Assembly: GCF_900604945.1 (NCBI RefSeq)
Contig: NZ_UWPB01000001.1
Location: 1,116,001 to 1,180,000, forward strand
DNA length: 64,000 nucleotides
Origin: Ruminococcus sp. Marseille-P6503
GTDB lineage: Bacteria; Bacillota; Clostridia; Oscillospirales; Ruminococcaceae
Direction: 5' to 3'
The translations under genes and the position numbers were made by a program. Shown here one piece after another: positions 54,085-61,951 of this stretch. Each line of letters starts with the position of its first letter. The first letter of the stretch is position 1. The notes beneath the pieces were generated by a model, which was given only the letters and a program-made list of their open reading frames with translations, made no database searches and was not told the DNA's origin.

Positions 54085-54900
54085 ATGGGAGAACATCTGC
54101 TTAACAAGCTTAAGAATTTCGCGCCGGATTTTCTGTCGGCCGTGATTATACTTGCAGTCGGAATACTTATTACTAAAATCGTCATCAGCCTTATGACCAA
54201 AACGCTTAAAAAAAGCCGGATAGATCCGACAGCGCACGCGTTTCTTATTTCTCTTGTAAAGCCGCTTTTGTATATACTCGTGGCAATAATTACCCTGTCA
54301 AAGCTGAATGTGCCGATGACGTCGATTATAGCTACGCTGAGCGCGGCGGGGCTTGCGATCGGACTTGCGCTGCAAAACAGCCTTTCCAACGTTGCGGGAG
54401 GATTTATAATAATGTTCAATCATCCCTTCAAATGCGGCGATTTCGTTGAAATAAACGGCGAATCGGGAACCGTAAGCACAATAACGATACTGTATACCCG
54501 TCTGCTTACCACCGACAACAAGGCTGTGCTTATACCGAACGGCACAGTCGCCAGCGCGACTATAATAAATTACACTCAGGAGGCGTGCAGGCGGCTGGAT
54601 ATGTACTTTTCAATAGATTACAGCGCGGATTACAGGAAAGCCTCCGGCATTATACAGGAGCTGCTCAAAAACGAACCAATGGCGCTTTCCGAGCCGGAGC
54701 CGCCGCAGGTAGTCATGTGCGAGCACAGCGCCAGCGCGATTAAGATACTTGCTCGTATCTGGGTGAGGTCCGAGGATTACTGGGCTCTTAATTACAAGCT
54801 GCTTATGCTTGTCAAGGACCGTTTCGACGAAGAAGGCATAAGCATTCCCTACGACCAGCTGGACGTACATCTTACAAGCGCCGAGGAAAGCAAAAGCTGA
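54085..54900 (+). CDS. Small-conductance mechanosensitive channel (MscS family)
   Basis: A 271-residue channel. Three membrane segments: about 15-35, 55-75 and the pore helix TM3 (SIIATLSAAGLAIGLALQNS, Gly/Ala-rich, about 80-100), then the cytosolic beta domain with GGFIIMFNHPFKCGDFVEINGESGTV and LIPNG, and the alpha/beta domain with EEGISIPYDQLDVHL. It opens on membrane tension to release solutes. AGGAG lies 8 nt before the ATG. Single-gene unit. Confidence 0.94.
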   Translation: MGEHLLNKLKNFAPDFLSAVIILAVGILITKIVISLMTKTLKKSRIDPTAHAFLISLVKPLLYILVAIITLSKLNVPMTSIIATLSAAGLAIGLALQNSLSNVAGGFIIMFNHPFKCGDFVEINGESGTVSTITILYTRLLTTDNKAVLIPNGTVASATIINYTQEACRRLDMYFSIDYSADYRKASGIIQELLKNEPMALSEPEPPQVVMCEHSASAIKILARIWVRSEDYWALNYKLLMLVKDRFDEEGISIPYDQLDVHLTSAEESKS

Positions 54901-54948
54901 CAGCGGCGTCGGCGTCCGTACTGCTTCGGCGCTCTGCCGCGAAAAAAC

Positions 54949-55021
54949 AAACCGTATCAGACTATACTGGCTGATACGGTTTTTTCAAAGGATACCGCAC
55001 AGCGCTGCCGCGGTATCCTTT
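54949..55021. terminator. Tandem terminators, bidirectional
   Basis: Two hairpins: AAACCGTATCAG/CTGATACGGTTT (54949-54982) then TTTTC, and AAAGGATACCGC/GCGGTATCCTTT (54987-55021) then ATTTTTATTT. On the minus strand the first hairpin is followed by TGTTTTTTC, so it also serves the DUF624 gene. Confidence 0.85.
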
Positions 55022-55029
55022 ATTTTTAT

Positions 55030-55917
55030 TTAAGATATGGTCTTGCCGCGCTTTTTGCCCTGCTTTTTATCGGGCTGCCGCTCAAGCTCAGGCTTGTCCT
55101 CAAACAAAGCCTCGTCCTCCTTGGTCTTCAGATAATCAAATTCCGGATTTTCCTCTCCCTTAGCGTCATAATAAGGCTGGATAACGTGCTTTCTTATAAC
55201 GGGATAGCAATTGAAAGAGGTTACGAAATTTATAAAGGACAGCGGCCAGAATGGCAGAATAAACAGCGAATAAGGCACCAGCGCCAACAGGCAGAATACG
55301 ACTATTATCCATACAAGCAGCGTATAAAGGCTGTTCTTTACTCCCAGACTGACTAAGAAAAACGCGTTTTTCAATATCTGTCGGAGTCTGAGATTGGTCG
55401 ATACGATCATCAGGTAAATGTAAAAATGCATCATAAAGAAAACTATAAGACAGCTTATACAAATAATAAACGGCACATACATCGTCGAATTGCTCTCAGC
55501 CCAGTTTTTATATGTAGGAATAGCTACCGAAAACCCTACGATAAATACCGCGTCGATTATACCCATAGCAAGGCTCTGTTTAAAGCACTTTTTGAAGGTA
55601 TCAATAAAATCAGAATAAATAAACGCGTTTCTCTCCTGAGAATAGTTTCTTGTGACCTTGGTCATTGCGGCGGTAGCCGGACCGAAGCATACAACTGTAA
55701 TAAGCGCCAGGAAGTAAGGCGCGTAGCTGTTCAGCTTAAACGACAGCCAGCCCGCGAAAAGCGCGGGAACAAAAAACATAAAATACAGCACGTTAAGCCC
55801 TATAAGCTTCCAGCACCTTCTGCCGTATATCTCAAAAAACTTGAATATACCCTTTTTTTCCGCCGGCGCTTTGGGAATACCTCTTCCCGGCTGATCAAAA
55901 TTTCCGAACAACGCCAT
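55030..55917 (-). CDS. DUF624 (YesL-like) membrane protein
   Basis: A 295-residue membrane protein with about five segments: LIGLNVLYFMFFVPALFAGWL, YFLALITVVCFGPATAAMTKV, AMGIIDAVFIVGFSVAI, FIICISCLIVFFMMHFYIYL and LLVWIIVVFCLLALVPYSLF. GPATAAMTKVTRNY and the C-terminal NCYPVIRKHVIQPYY match the DUF624 pattern. YesL and relatives often sit by carbohydrate ABC transporters, but none is near here. The charged tail is cytosolic. Function unknown. AAAGGAG precedes the ATG. Confidence 0.8.
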   Translation of the reverse strand: MALFGNFDQPGRGIPKAPAEKKGIFKFFEIYGRRCWKLIGLNVLYFMFFVPALFAGWLSFKLNSYAPYFLALITVVCFGPATAAMTKVTRNYSQERNAFIYSDFIDTFKKCFKQSLAMGIIDAVFIVGFSVAIPTYKNWAESNSTMYVPFIICISCLIVFFMMHFYIYLMIVSTNLRLRQILKNAFFLVSLGVKNSLYTLLVWIIVVFCLLALVPYSLFILPFWPLSFINFVTSFNCYPVIRKHVIQPYYDAKGEENPEFDYLKTKEDEALFEDKPELERQPDKKQGKKRGKTIS

Positions 55918-55995
55918 TTTTACGCTCCTTTATAATTAACATTCTATATTATAAAAACCTATGACAATACCGTATAATGACCGGACGGCATTTTC

Positions 55996-56604
55996 TCATA
56001 ACCTGCCGGCAAAAATAACCGAACACAGGCAGTCTGCCGCCGCCGAAACAGCGCACACCGCCTCAAGCACCAAAAACTTGGTCCCGTAAAGCTTGACCGC
56101 GCTCAGCATACCCTCGGACGGTCTGTCGGAAAGCGAATTTGCCATAAGCAGGCTGGACATGGAAAGCGCTTCCCTTGTTCCGATTATAAGGGCGTATGAT
56201 GATATCAGCGCCGCCGGAACTATAAGCGCCGCGCATATGGCTATCCCCATCTTTCCGCACTGGGAATAGACCTGAGCCATTGTTACTCCCAGACCCATGC
56301 CTCTTACAAGCAGCACAGCGACCTCCACCGGCTGGGCGATAGCTGAAAAGCCTAAAATAAAAACCGCTCCCAAAAACATGGTAGAGGACGAAAGCGACTT
56401 CATCAGTACGACCGCAAAATCAGAATTGCGCCTCACCTCAAGAAAATTTTCCTGAGCCAGCGAAAGCTGATTCAAAAAATCCTCGCTCATAAAGCAATAG
56501 GCTATCGTTCCGAGGATAACGCCCAGAAGCTCCGTTCCCACAAGAAAAGCAAAAAAATTATTTCTGCGCAGCGCAGAGCCGCTTGTCCTTTGATTTTGCA
56601 TCAT
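55996..56604 (-). CDS. SpoIIM/stage II sporulation protein M-like membrane protein
   Basis: A 202-residue membrane protein with segments at FAFLVGTELLGVILGTIAYCF, TMFLGAVFILGFSAIAQPVEVAVLLVRGMGLG, GIAICAALIVPAALISSYALIIG and a C-terminal one. LGFSAIAQP and RGMGLGVTMAQVYSQCGKMGI follow the SpoIIM pattern. SpoIIM, with SpoIID and SpoIIP, forms the engulfment machine; diverged copies also occur in non-sporulating relatives. No other spo genes are nearby. A palindrome (ATATACTTT/AAAGTATAT, 56615-56636) lies right before its binding site, 20 bp after proC. Confidence 0.75.
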   Translation of the reverse strand: MMQNQRTSGSALRRNNFFAFLVGTELLGVILGTIAYCFMSEDFLNQLSLAQENFLEVRRNSDFAVVLMKSLSSSTMFLGAVFILGFSAIAQPVEVAVLLVRGMGLGVTMAQVYSQCGKMGIAICAALIVPAALISSYALIIGTREALSMSSLLMANSLSDRPSEGMLSAVKLYGTKFLVLEAVCAVSAAADCLCSVIFAGRL

Positions 56605-56655
56605 GCATCACTCCATATACTTTTTGTAAAGTATATGCCGGACGCTCGGATATAA

Positions 56656-57483
56656 TTACTTTGAAAGCTCATAAGCCCGCTTTGTGCAGGCCTTGCAGCA
56701 GCTTTCTACCGTCTGCTGAAGCTTTCCCTCGCGCAGCTTTTCAAGTCCGGCGATAGTCGTTCCTCCCTTGGAGGAAACCATCGTTATCAGCTCGTCGAGA
56801 GTATAGCCGCTGTCTGTGATCATTTTAGCCGAGCCTGTCAGCGATTTAGCAAACAGCGATTTTGCAGCCGCTTCGTCGATCCCGACAGACTTCGCGTAAT
56901 CCACAAAGGCCTGAGCATACAAATAAATAAATGCCGGCGATGATCCGTTTATGGCGATTATCTCCTTCATCTTATCCTGCGGTATGACCTCGATATCCCC
57001 GCAGGAGGAAAAGACGTCGCAGACAAGCCTGAATTCTTCCTCCGTACAAGGCTCGACCCTTGAAAGCGCCGTAGCTCCTTCTCCCAGCAGCAGCGGCGTA
57101 TTCGGCATAACAAGAACCACCTTAGCGTCGGCTGCGGTCTTGGATTTTATATACTCGCCGGTGATTCCCGCGCATATGGACACTATTACCGTATCCTCGT
57201 CCGTACAGCCGGAAACGCTGTCCAGAACCTCGTCAAGCTGCTGAGGCTTGACAGCAAGAAAAACATACTTGCAGATCTTAAAAACCTCCGCCTCGCTTTT
57301 GCAGGGAGTGACGCCCAGCTCTGAAAGTCTTTTTATTTTTTCGTTGTCCGGATCATAAGCGAACATACGAACCGTAGTAGAGGTCGCAAACATTTTCACG
57401 TCGCTGCACAGATCGCTGTGAGCTATCCCCTTCATAATTGCAAAGCCCATATTTCCGGCTCCGATAAAGCCAATGTTGATCAT
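56656..57483 (-). CDS. proC: Pyrroline-5-carboxylate reductase
   Basis: A 275-residue reductase for the last step of proline synthesis. NIGFIGAGNMGFAIMKGI is the NAD(P)H Rossmann motif, VFLAVKPQQLDEVL follows, and the C-terminal dimer domain has AINGSSPAFIYLYAQAFVDYAKSVG and MVSSKGGTTIAGLEKLREG, the family signature. GAAAGG lies 11 nt before the ATG. It precedes the SpoIIM-like gene. Confidence 0.95.
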   Translation of the reverse strand: MINIGFIGAGNMGFAIMKGIAHSDLCSDVKMFATSTTVRMFAYDPDNEKIKRLSELGVTPCKSEAEVFKICKYVFLAVKPQQLDEVLDSVSGCTDEDTVIVSICAGITGEYIKSKTAADAKVVLVMPNTPLLLGEGATALSRVEPCTEEEFRLVCDVFSSCGDIEVIPQDKMKEIIAINGSSPAFIYLYAQAFVDYAKSVGIDEAAAKSLFAKSLTGSAKMITDSGYTLDELITMVSSKGGTTIAGLEKLREGKLQQTVESCCKACTKRAYELSK

Positions 57484-57744
57484 TCAAACAAGACCTTTCA
57501 TAAAAATTTAAGTTTTACAGCGCGCAATCCGCTTTAAATAACAAACATGACCCGCATTTTATCCACGCGGCTTGTCGGTTAAAATATATTATACTACATT
57601 CCGGCTTCTATTTCAAGTGGAAACAAGCAAATTTTAAAGCAAGCGGCGATACATATGATACCGCCGCTTCATAAACTCAATATTAACTTTATTCCCTCAC
57701 GGCTCATTTCGCCTCGGCAAATACTGACATTACTGTTATTTGCC

Positions 57745-58386
57745 TTAAGCCACGCTGCCCTTGGTATGTCCGAACTGCGCCCTTACCTTATCGTAAGCGT
57801 ATTTTATCATCGGTAAAAATATCATAAGTATTACCAGATCCACCGGAAGCTGCACCAGGTTTTTTACTACCCTCGGCACGCAGTAGGCGGCAAAGCCGCT
57901 GATTCCGTCGCTGGTAAGGTTTGTTACGCCAAAGTCCTTGTTTACGTAAAGAGTGTACAGGAAATACGAATTAAGACCTATATTGCAGAACAATACCACC
58001 GAAGCTCTCGCGATTGCTATCTTAACCATGCTTGCTATTTTCTTGTTGCTGAAATCGCATTTATACAGCAGGCAGCCGTAAATAACGCCTGAGATAACAA
58101 CCACAACCGCAAGCTGAGGACTGTAAGCCCTCGGCGACTTGTTCTGGACGATATAGCCTATAAAATCAAGCACAAAGGTAGAAGCTCCGCAGACTACCGG
58201 GCCGTAAAGCATACCGATAGTGCAGGTTGCAAGAAAAGTAAAGCCGATTCTCAAATCAGGCGTTACTTCAATGGAAAACGATCTGATGGCAAAAGCCAGC
58301 GCAAGCAGAATCCCTGTCGTCGTAAGCGTTCTGATGTCCCTCAGGGATTTAAAGGACTCAGAAAACATAGAAAAAAAGCTCTTCAT
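57745..58386 (-). CDS. folT: ECF transporter S component, folate-type (FolT-like)
   Basis: A 213-residue membrane substrate-binding subunit of an energy-coupling-factor transporter, with about six segments. TLTTTGILLALAFAIRSFSIEVTPDLRIGFTFLATCTIGMLYGP matches the S-component N-terminus, which contacts the EcfT subunit, and the pattern resembles FolT. A THF riboswitch in its leader supports folate as substrate. The EcfA/EcfT energising genes are elsewhere. AAAAAGGAGG precedes the ATG. Confidence 0.85.
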   Translation of the reverse strand: MKSFFSMFSESFKSLRDIRTLTTTGILLALAFAIRSFSIEVTPDLRIGFTFLATCTIGMLYGPVVCGASTFVLDFIGYIVQNKSPRAYSPQLAVVVVISGVIYGCLLYKCDFSNKKIASMVKIAIARASVVLFCNIGLNSYFLYTLYVNKDFGVTNLTSDGISGFAAYCVPRVVKNLVQLPVDLVILMIFLPMIKYAYDKVRAQFGHTKGSVA

Positions 58387-58491
58387 AAATATACCTCCTT
58401 TTTATGACTGAGCTGCGGAGCGGCGTGATATTTCACCGCGCCGAATTTATGCTGTGCATAACCGGAGAATGAAAAGCTCTCAAATTACACA

Positions 58492-58603
58492 TTCAGCGGG
58501 ATGCGAAACCTGTACCGCAAGGGCTAAGCTTTAAGCCGACCCTTTTCGTCCCGATGGCAACTCCCCGTCCCTCAGGCACTTAACGCACAGATTCCTACTC
58601 TGT
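58492..58603 (-). promoter_or_regulatory. Tetrahydrofolate (THF) riboswitch
   Basis: On the minus strand the order GAGTAGGAATC, GCGTTAAGTGCC, GGGACGGGGAGTTGCC, GGGACGAAAAGG, CTTGCGGTACAGG and TTTCGCATCCCGC follows the THF riboswitch consensus, with the strongly conserved GCGTTAAGTG and the 3' CGCATCC. It lies about 100 nt upstream of folT. The stretch between includes a hairpin around GTGA/TCAC near 58425, which may act as expression platform. Identified by eye, not by covariance model. Confidence 0.8.
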
Positions 58604-58610
58604 AATATGC

Positions 58611-58643
58611 AAGCTGTCCGCGTTAATAATTTACGGACAGCCG
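58611..58643 (-). terminator. Hairpin after pfkA
   Basis: GCTGTCCG and CGGACAGC pair on the minus strand between pfkA and the riboswitch. The tail TTGCATATT is poor in T, so termination may be partial. Confidence 0.5.
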
Positions 58644-58679
58644 TATATTTAATTGTAAATAAATTTCAGTCTGACTTGA

Positions 58680-59642
58680 TCAGAACGCGGTCTTATTGAG
58701 AATATCGTATCTTGCGTCAAGGAAAGGCTTCTTCATAGCGAGTCCCTCCTGAATGTCGATATCGTAAACCCTGCCGTCCTTAAGTCCGACTATCCTGTTT
58801 CCGATACCCTGCTCAAGCAGCTCTACGGCATGATAACCCATCTCGGTCGCCATAACGCGGTCTCTTACCGTAGGAGAACCGCCTCTCTGAACATGACCGA
58901 GCACCGTCACCCTCGCTTCGATTCCCGTCATCTCCTGAAGCGTTCTAGCTATATTCTCCGACTGACCTACGCCCTCGGCTACAACGACGATAAAATGAGT
59001 CTTGCCGCTCTTTTTTGTCTTAAGCATATTCGCCGCGATAACGTCCAGGTCGTAATCCCTTTCCAGCGTAATGACCGCTTCAGCTCCTACGGCAATGCCG
59101 ACGTTTATAGCGATATATCCGGCCTTTCTTCCCATTACCTCTACAACGGAGCATCTGTCGTGCGACTGGGCGGTATCCCGAATCTTATCTATCATCTCCA
59201 TGGCGGTATTCATCGCCGTATCATAACCGATAGTATATTCCGTGCACTGTATATCGTTGTCAATAGTGCCGGGGATTCCTATACAGGGAATTCCCATTGC
59301 CGAAAGATCTCCCGCTCCTCTGAAGGAGCCGTCGCCTCCGATGACCACTATACCGTCAAGACCCATTTCCCTGCATTTTTCAACGCCTTTTTTTACGCCT
59401 TCGATATTGCGGAATTCAGGACATCTAGCGGTATAAAGACAGGTGCCGCCTCTCTGAATGATTCCCGAAACGGTTCTTGCGTTCATTTCAATAAAGTCGC
59501 CGTTAAGAAGACCTACATATCCTCTGCGTATACCGACAACTTCTATTCCCTTCTGAAGCGCGGCTCTCGCTACGGCGCGGACAGCAGCGTTCATTCCCGG
59601 AGCGTCTCCGCCGCTTGTCAGTACACCAATTCTCTTAGCCAT
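58680..59642 (-). CDS. pfkA: ATP-dependent 6-phosphofructokinase
   Basis: A 320-residue glycolytic enzyme. IGVLTSGGDAPGMNAAVRA and VIGGDGSFRGA bind ATP (GGDGS type), GIPGTIDNDIQCTEYTIGYDTAMNT holds the catalytic Asp, and GHVQRGGSPTVRDRVMA is the fructose-6-P site. Length is that of bacterial PfkA. GGAGG lies before the ATG. It has its own promoter with an unusual palindrome. Confidence 0.97.
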   Translation of the reverse strand: MAKRIGVLTSGGDAPGMNAAVRAVARAALQKGIEVVGIRRGYVGLLNGDFIEMNARTVSGIIQRGGTCLYTARCPEFRNIEGVKKGVEKCREMGLDGIVVIGGDGSFRGAGDLSAMGIPCIGIPGTIDNDIQCTEYTIGYDTAMNTAMEMIDKIRDTAQSHDRCSVVEVMGRKAGYIAINVGIAVGAEAVITLERDYDLDVIAANMLKTKKSGKTHFIVVVAEGVGQSENIARTLQEMTGIEARVTVLGHVQRGGSPTVRDRVMATEMGYHAVELLEQGIGNRIVGLKDGRVYDIDIQEGLAMKKPFLDARYDILNKTAF

Positions 59643-59722
59643 AACTATTCCTCCAAATAAATGGAACTCTTAAGCGCAAGATATTCCACAATAATATACT
59701 TTTTTATTCATAAACCTTAATA

Positions 59723-59751
59723 ATCATAGCATAAAGCCCTGACATTGTCAA
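59723..59751 (-). promoter_or_regulatory. pfkA promoter
   Basis: On the minus strand TTGACA (59746-59751), 17-bp spacer, TATGAT (59723-59728) with TG extended -10. Confidence 0.8.
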
Positions 59752-59758
59752 GGGCTTT
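59733..59758 (-). repeat. Palindrome over the pfkA -35
   Basis: AAAGCCC, T, TGACA, A, TGTCA, GGGCTTT: 12-bp arms with one extra T, centred on the -35 hexamer. It is placed as a repressor site would be. It could instead be a terminator of the upstream kinase gene, but no T-run follows on the minus strand. Confidence 0.6.
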
Positions 59759-59812
59759 ACATTATCATTTAATAAAATTTTAAACGTTTTCGTTCTATTC
59801 TTCCGTTCATTG

Positions 59813-61636
59813 TCAGCCTTCGTCCTGACTGTCCTCAGACTGCCGGTTCCGGCTTTCCGAACCGCTGCTCTGCGAATTATCCGACGCTGAACCCGATGAG
59901 CTGTCCGGCTGGGGCACTCCTATCGAAACGCTGACAGTAAGAATCTCTCCGTCCTTTACGTTGATATTATAGCCTACCCCTATATCCGTAGAAACAACAT
60001 AGCCTATAGTAACTCTGCTGCTTTCCACCTCAGCCTTTTTATACTTGATATCAAGAGAATCCAGAATAGCGGAATAGTCCTTATAGGATAATCCTGAATA
60101 ATCCGGCACAGGAACATTTTCCGTTCCCTTGCACACCTTAAGCACAAGCTCGTTTTTAAGCTCCGGATCATATTCGCTTCCCTCGGCAATATTCTGCTCC
60201 GTTATTATCCCCTTTTCCTCGGTATCCGAATAAAAATACTCAGCCCTGATATTAAAATCATTTCCCAGCTGTTTTACAACGGTTTCATATCTCATGCCCA
60301 CCACGTTAGGCATGATCGAGCCTACTCCGTAAGGATAGCTGTCGTCTGGCTCGCTTTCCTCTATTATTACCGAATCGGACTGACTTGATTCACTGCTGTC
60401 GTCATATTGACCGCCGCTCATATACGCCGAATTTAAAAGCGAGTTTTCAGAATCGCCGCTTTCAGCGCTCGGCGCTCCCAGAAGCTGATAAAGCAGGAAA
60501 ATTCCCAATGCAAGAAATACCGCCAGCATTGATATGCCCAGAGCCATGACCGCCGGACTGGTTTTCTTTTCCTGCTTCGCTTTTCTTTCCGCGGTCTGCG
60601 TCTGTGTTTTTTTCGGCCGCTGACTCACCTTCTGTATAGGTATGGTCTGCGTCGCTCCCTTTTGATGCTCAATATGGGTATGCTTGCTGAAAAGCTCGGT
60701 AACAAGCTCGTTTACAGACTGTATTCTGACCTCGCCCCTTACCGCCATGGCGCGGGCTATAACGTTTGAAATATGCGCCGGGATATTAGGATTGATACGA
60801 CACGCGTCAACAAGCGTATCGTTATATATTCTTGTATTCGCGTCAAGCGGAGCGCAGCCCGTAAGTATACGGTACAGCACAGCCGCGATCGCGTAAACGT
60901 CGGTCCAGGTCCCCTGATATTCAAGAGACGAATACTGCTCAGGCGCGGTATAGCCGGAATAAAACTCAGGCGACAGACCGGTATTCGAGGTTCTTATTGA
61001 GCTAATGGAAAATCCGGTAAGCTTAAGCTCCCCGTCGGTAGTAACGATTATATTTTCAGGAGATATTCCTCTGTGAATAATCCCCTCATTATGTATTATG
61101 CTCAGGGTGGTAAAAAGAGGAACAAACAGCTTTTTGACCTGATTCCACGTCAGATAGCCCGTATTTGACTGAAGAAATTTCTTCAGCGATACGCCCTCTA
61201 CATACTCAAGTATGACGTATGTGGTGTTATTCTCAGCAAACATATCCATAGCGGTGGAAATATGGCTTAGATTCCTCATACGGGACAGCGTCTTGTTCAT
61301 ATCGGCAAATTCCGACATATATGTCTTATATTTGGCAAGACAGTCGGGATTTACAATAAGTCTCTGAGTTCCGCGCTCACGCTCGCACAGAGTATCAGGC
61401 ATATATTCGCGCACAACGGCTTTGGTCTTGCGTATGGTATCATAGCATATATACGAAGCCCCTTCGCCGTTATAGGTCAGCATTTTTCCTACTATATATC
61501 TGCTGTCGAGCACCGTTCTCGGAGCCAGGTACGACTGCAAATGCGGCATATCGTCCGTATAGCTGCAATAATGGCAGACACCGTTCGCGTCGAGCTCGTT
61601 CATGCAGCCCATACAAAGCTTTACACTTGTGTCCAT
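59813..61636 (-). CDS. PASTA-domain membrane pseudokinase
   Basis: A 607-residue protein. A short zinc-ribbon-like start (CMGC...CHYC) leads to a protein-kinase fold (about 35-320), a cytosolic basic linker, one membrane segment (ALGISMLAVFLALGIFLLYQ, about 370-392) and two outside PASTA repeats (from MPNVVGMRYETVVKQLG and VPVPDYSGLSYKDYSAILD). In the kinase fold the key residues are changed: the ATP-binding Lys reads Arg (VVREYMP, about 76), HRD reads HRG (about 188-190) and DFG reads TGF (about 207-209). The Asn of PEN (about 195) remains. So it should sense muropeptides but not phosphorylate. AAGGAGG 4 nt before the ATG. Confidence 0.85.
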   Translation of the reverse strand: MDTSVKLCMGCMNELDANGVCHYCSYTDDMPHLQSYLAPRTVLDSRYIVGKMLTYNGEGASYICYDTIRKTKAVVREYMPDTLCERERGTQRLIVNPDCLAKYKTYMSEFADMNKTLSRMRNLSHISTAMDMFAENNTTYVILEYVEGVSLKKFLQSNTGYLTWNQVKKLFVPLFTTLSIIHNEGIIHRGISPENIIVTTDGELKLTGFSISSIRTSNTGLSPEFYSGYTAPEQYSSLEYQGTWTDVYAIAAVLYRILTGCAPLDANTRIYNDTLVDACRINPNIPAHISNVIARAMAVRGEVRIQSVNELVTELFSKHTHIEHQKGATQTIPIQKVSQRPKKTQTQTAERKAKQEKKTSPAVMALGISMLAVFLALGIFLLYQLLGAPSAESGDSENSLLNSAYMSGGQYDDSSESSQSDSVIIEESEPDDSYPYGVGSIMPNVVGMRYETVVKQLGNDFNIRAEYFYSDTEEKGIITEQNIAEGSEYDPELKNELVLKVCKGTENVPVPDYSGLSYKDYSAILDSLDIKYKKAEVESSRVTIGYVVSTDIGVGYNINVKDGEILTVSVSIGVPQPDSSSGSASDNSQSSGSESRNRQSEDSQDEG

Positions 61637-61665
61637 ACTTAACCTCCTTAGATTAAATTTCATTA

Positions 61666-61831
61666 CAGCAGGTTCAGACGTGAATCATCCCCGTTATCCG
61701 GCATAAAATCATTAGCTCCTGCCGGCTACATAAGCTTCCCACATTCTGAATCCGGAAAGCGTCGCGCTTTAGCGTCCGCGCCTTTATTCAGCTTTCCCGT
61801 CTTAAAGCCCGGAGATTGCTATAACCTGCTG
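61666..61831 (-). promoter_or_regulatory. Unclassified riboswitch-like leader of the pseudokinase gene
   Basis: The ends CAGCAGGTT (61823-61831 on the minus strand) and AACCTGCTG (61666-61674) form a perfect 9-bp closing stem. Inside are nested stems GGAAAGC/GCTTTCC and CTGAAT/ATTCAG (mutually exclusive or interlocked) and a separate CCGGCA/TGCCGG hairpin, giving a multi-branched fold of 166 nt. It begins about 11 nt after the predicted transcription start and ends 18 nt before the Shine-Dalgarno. It does not match the ydaO c-di-AMP, cobalamin, SAM, TPP, lysine, Mn or c-di-GMP motifs that I know. Confidence 0.55.
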
Positions 61832-61848
61832 TCACAATTCATCAATTT

Positions 61849-61877
61849 ATATTATCAGTATTCCGTCGATAAGTCAA
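61849..61877 (-). promoter_or_regulatory. Promoter of the pseudokinase gene
   Basis: On the minus strand TTGACT (61872-61877), 17-bp spacer, TAATAT (61849-61854). Confidence 0.65.
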
Positions 61878-61951
61878 TGATGCAATAATATCTGTAGACT
61901 TTGTGAAATAATTTGTATTCTTTCTGTAACAACTGTTACAGCCTCACAGCT

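Noticed and set aside
61666-61831. ydaO (c-di-AMP) riboswitch before the PASTA pseudokinase
   Set aside because: The GGGGTGAAT- and CAGCTAAC-type elements of that class are not present in order.
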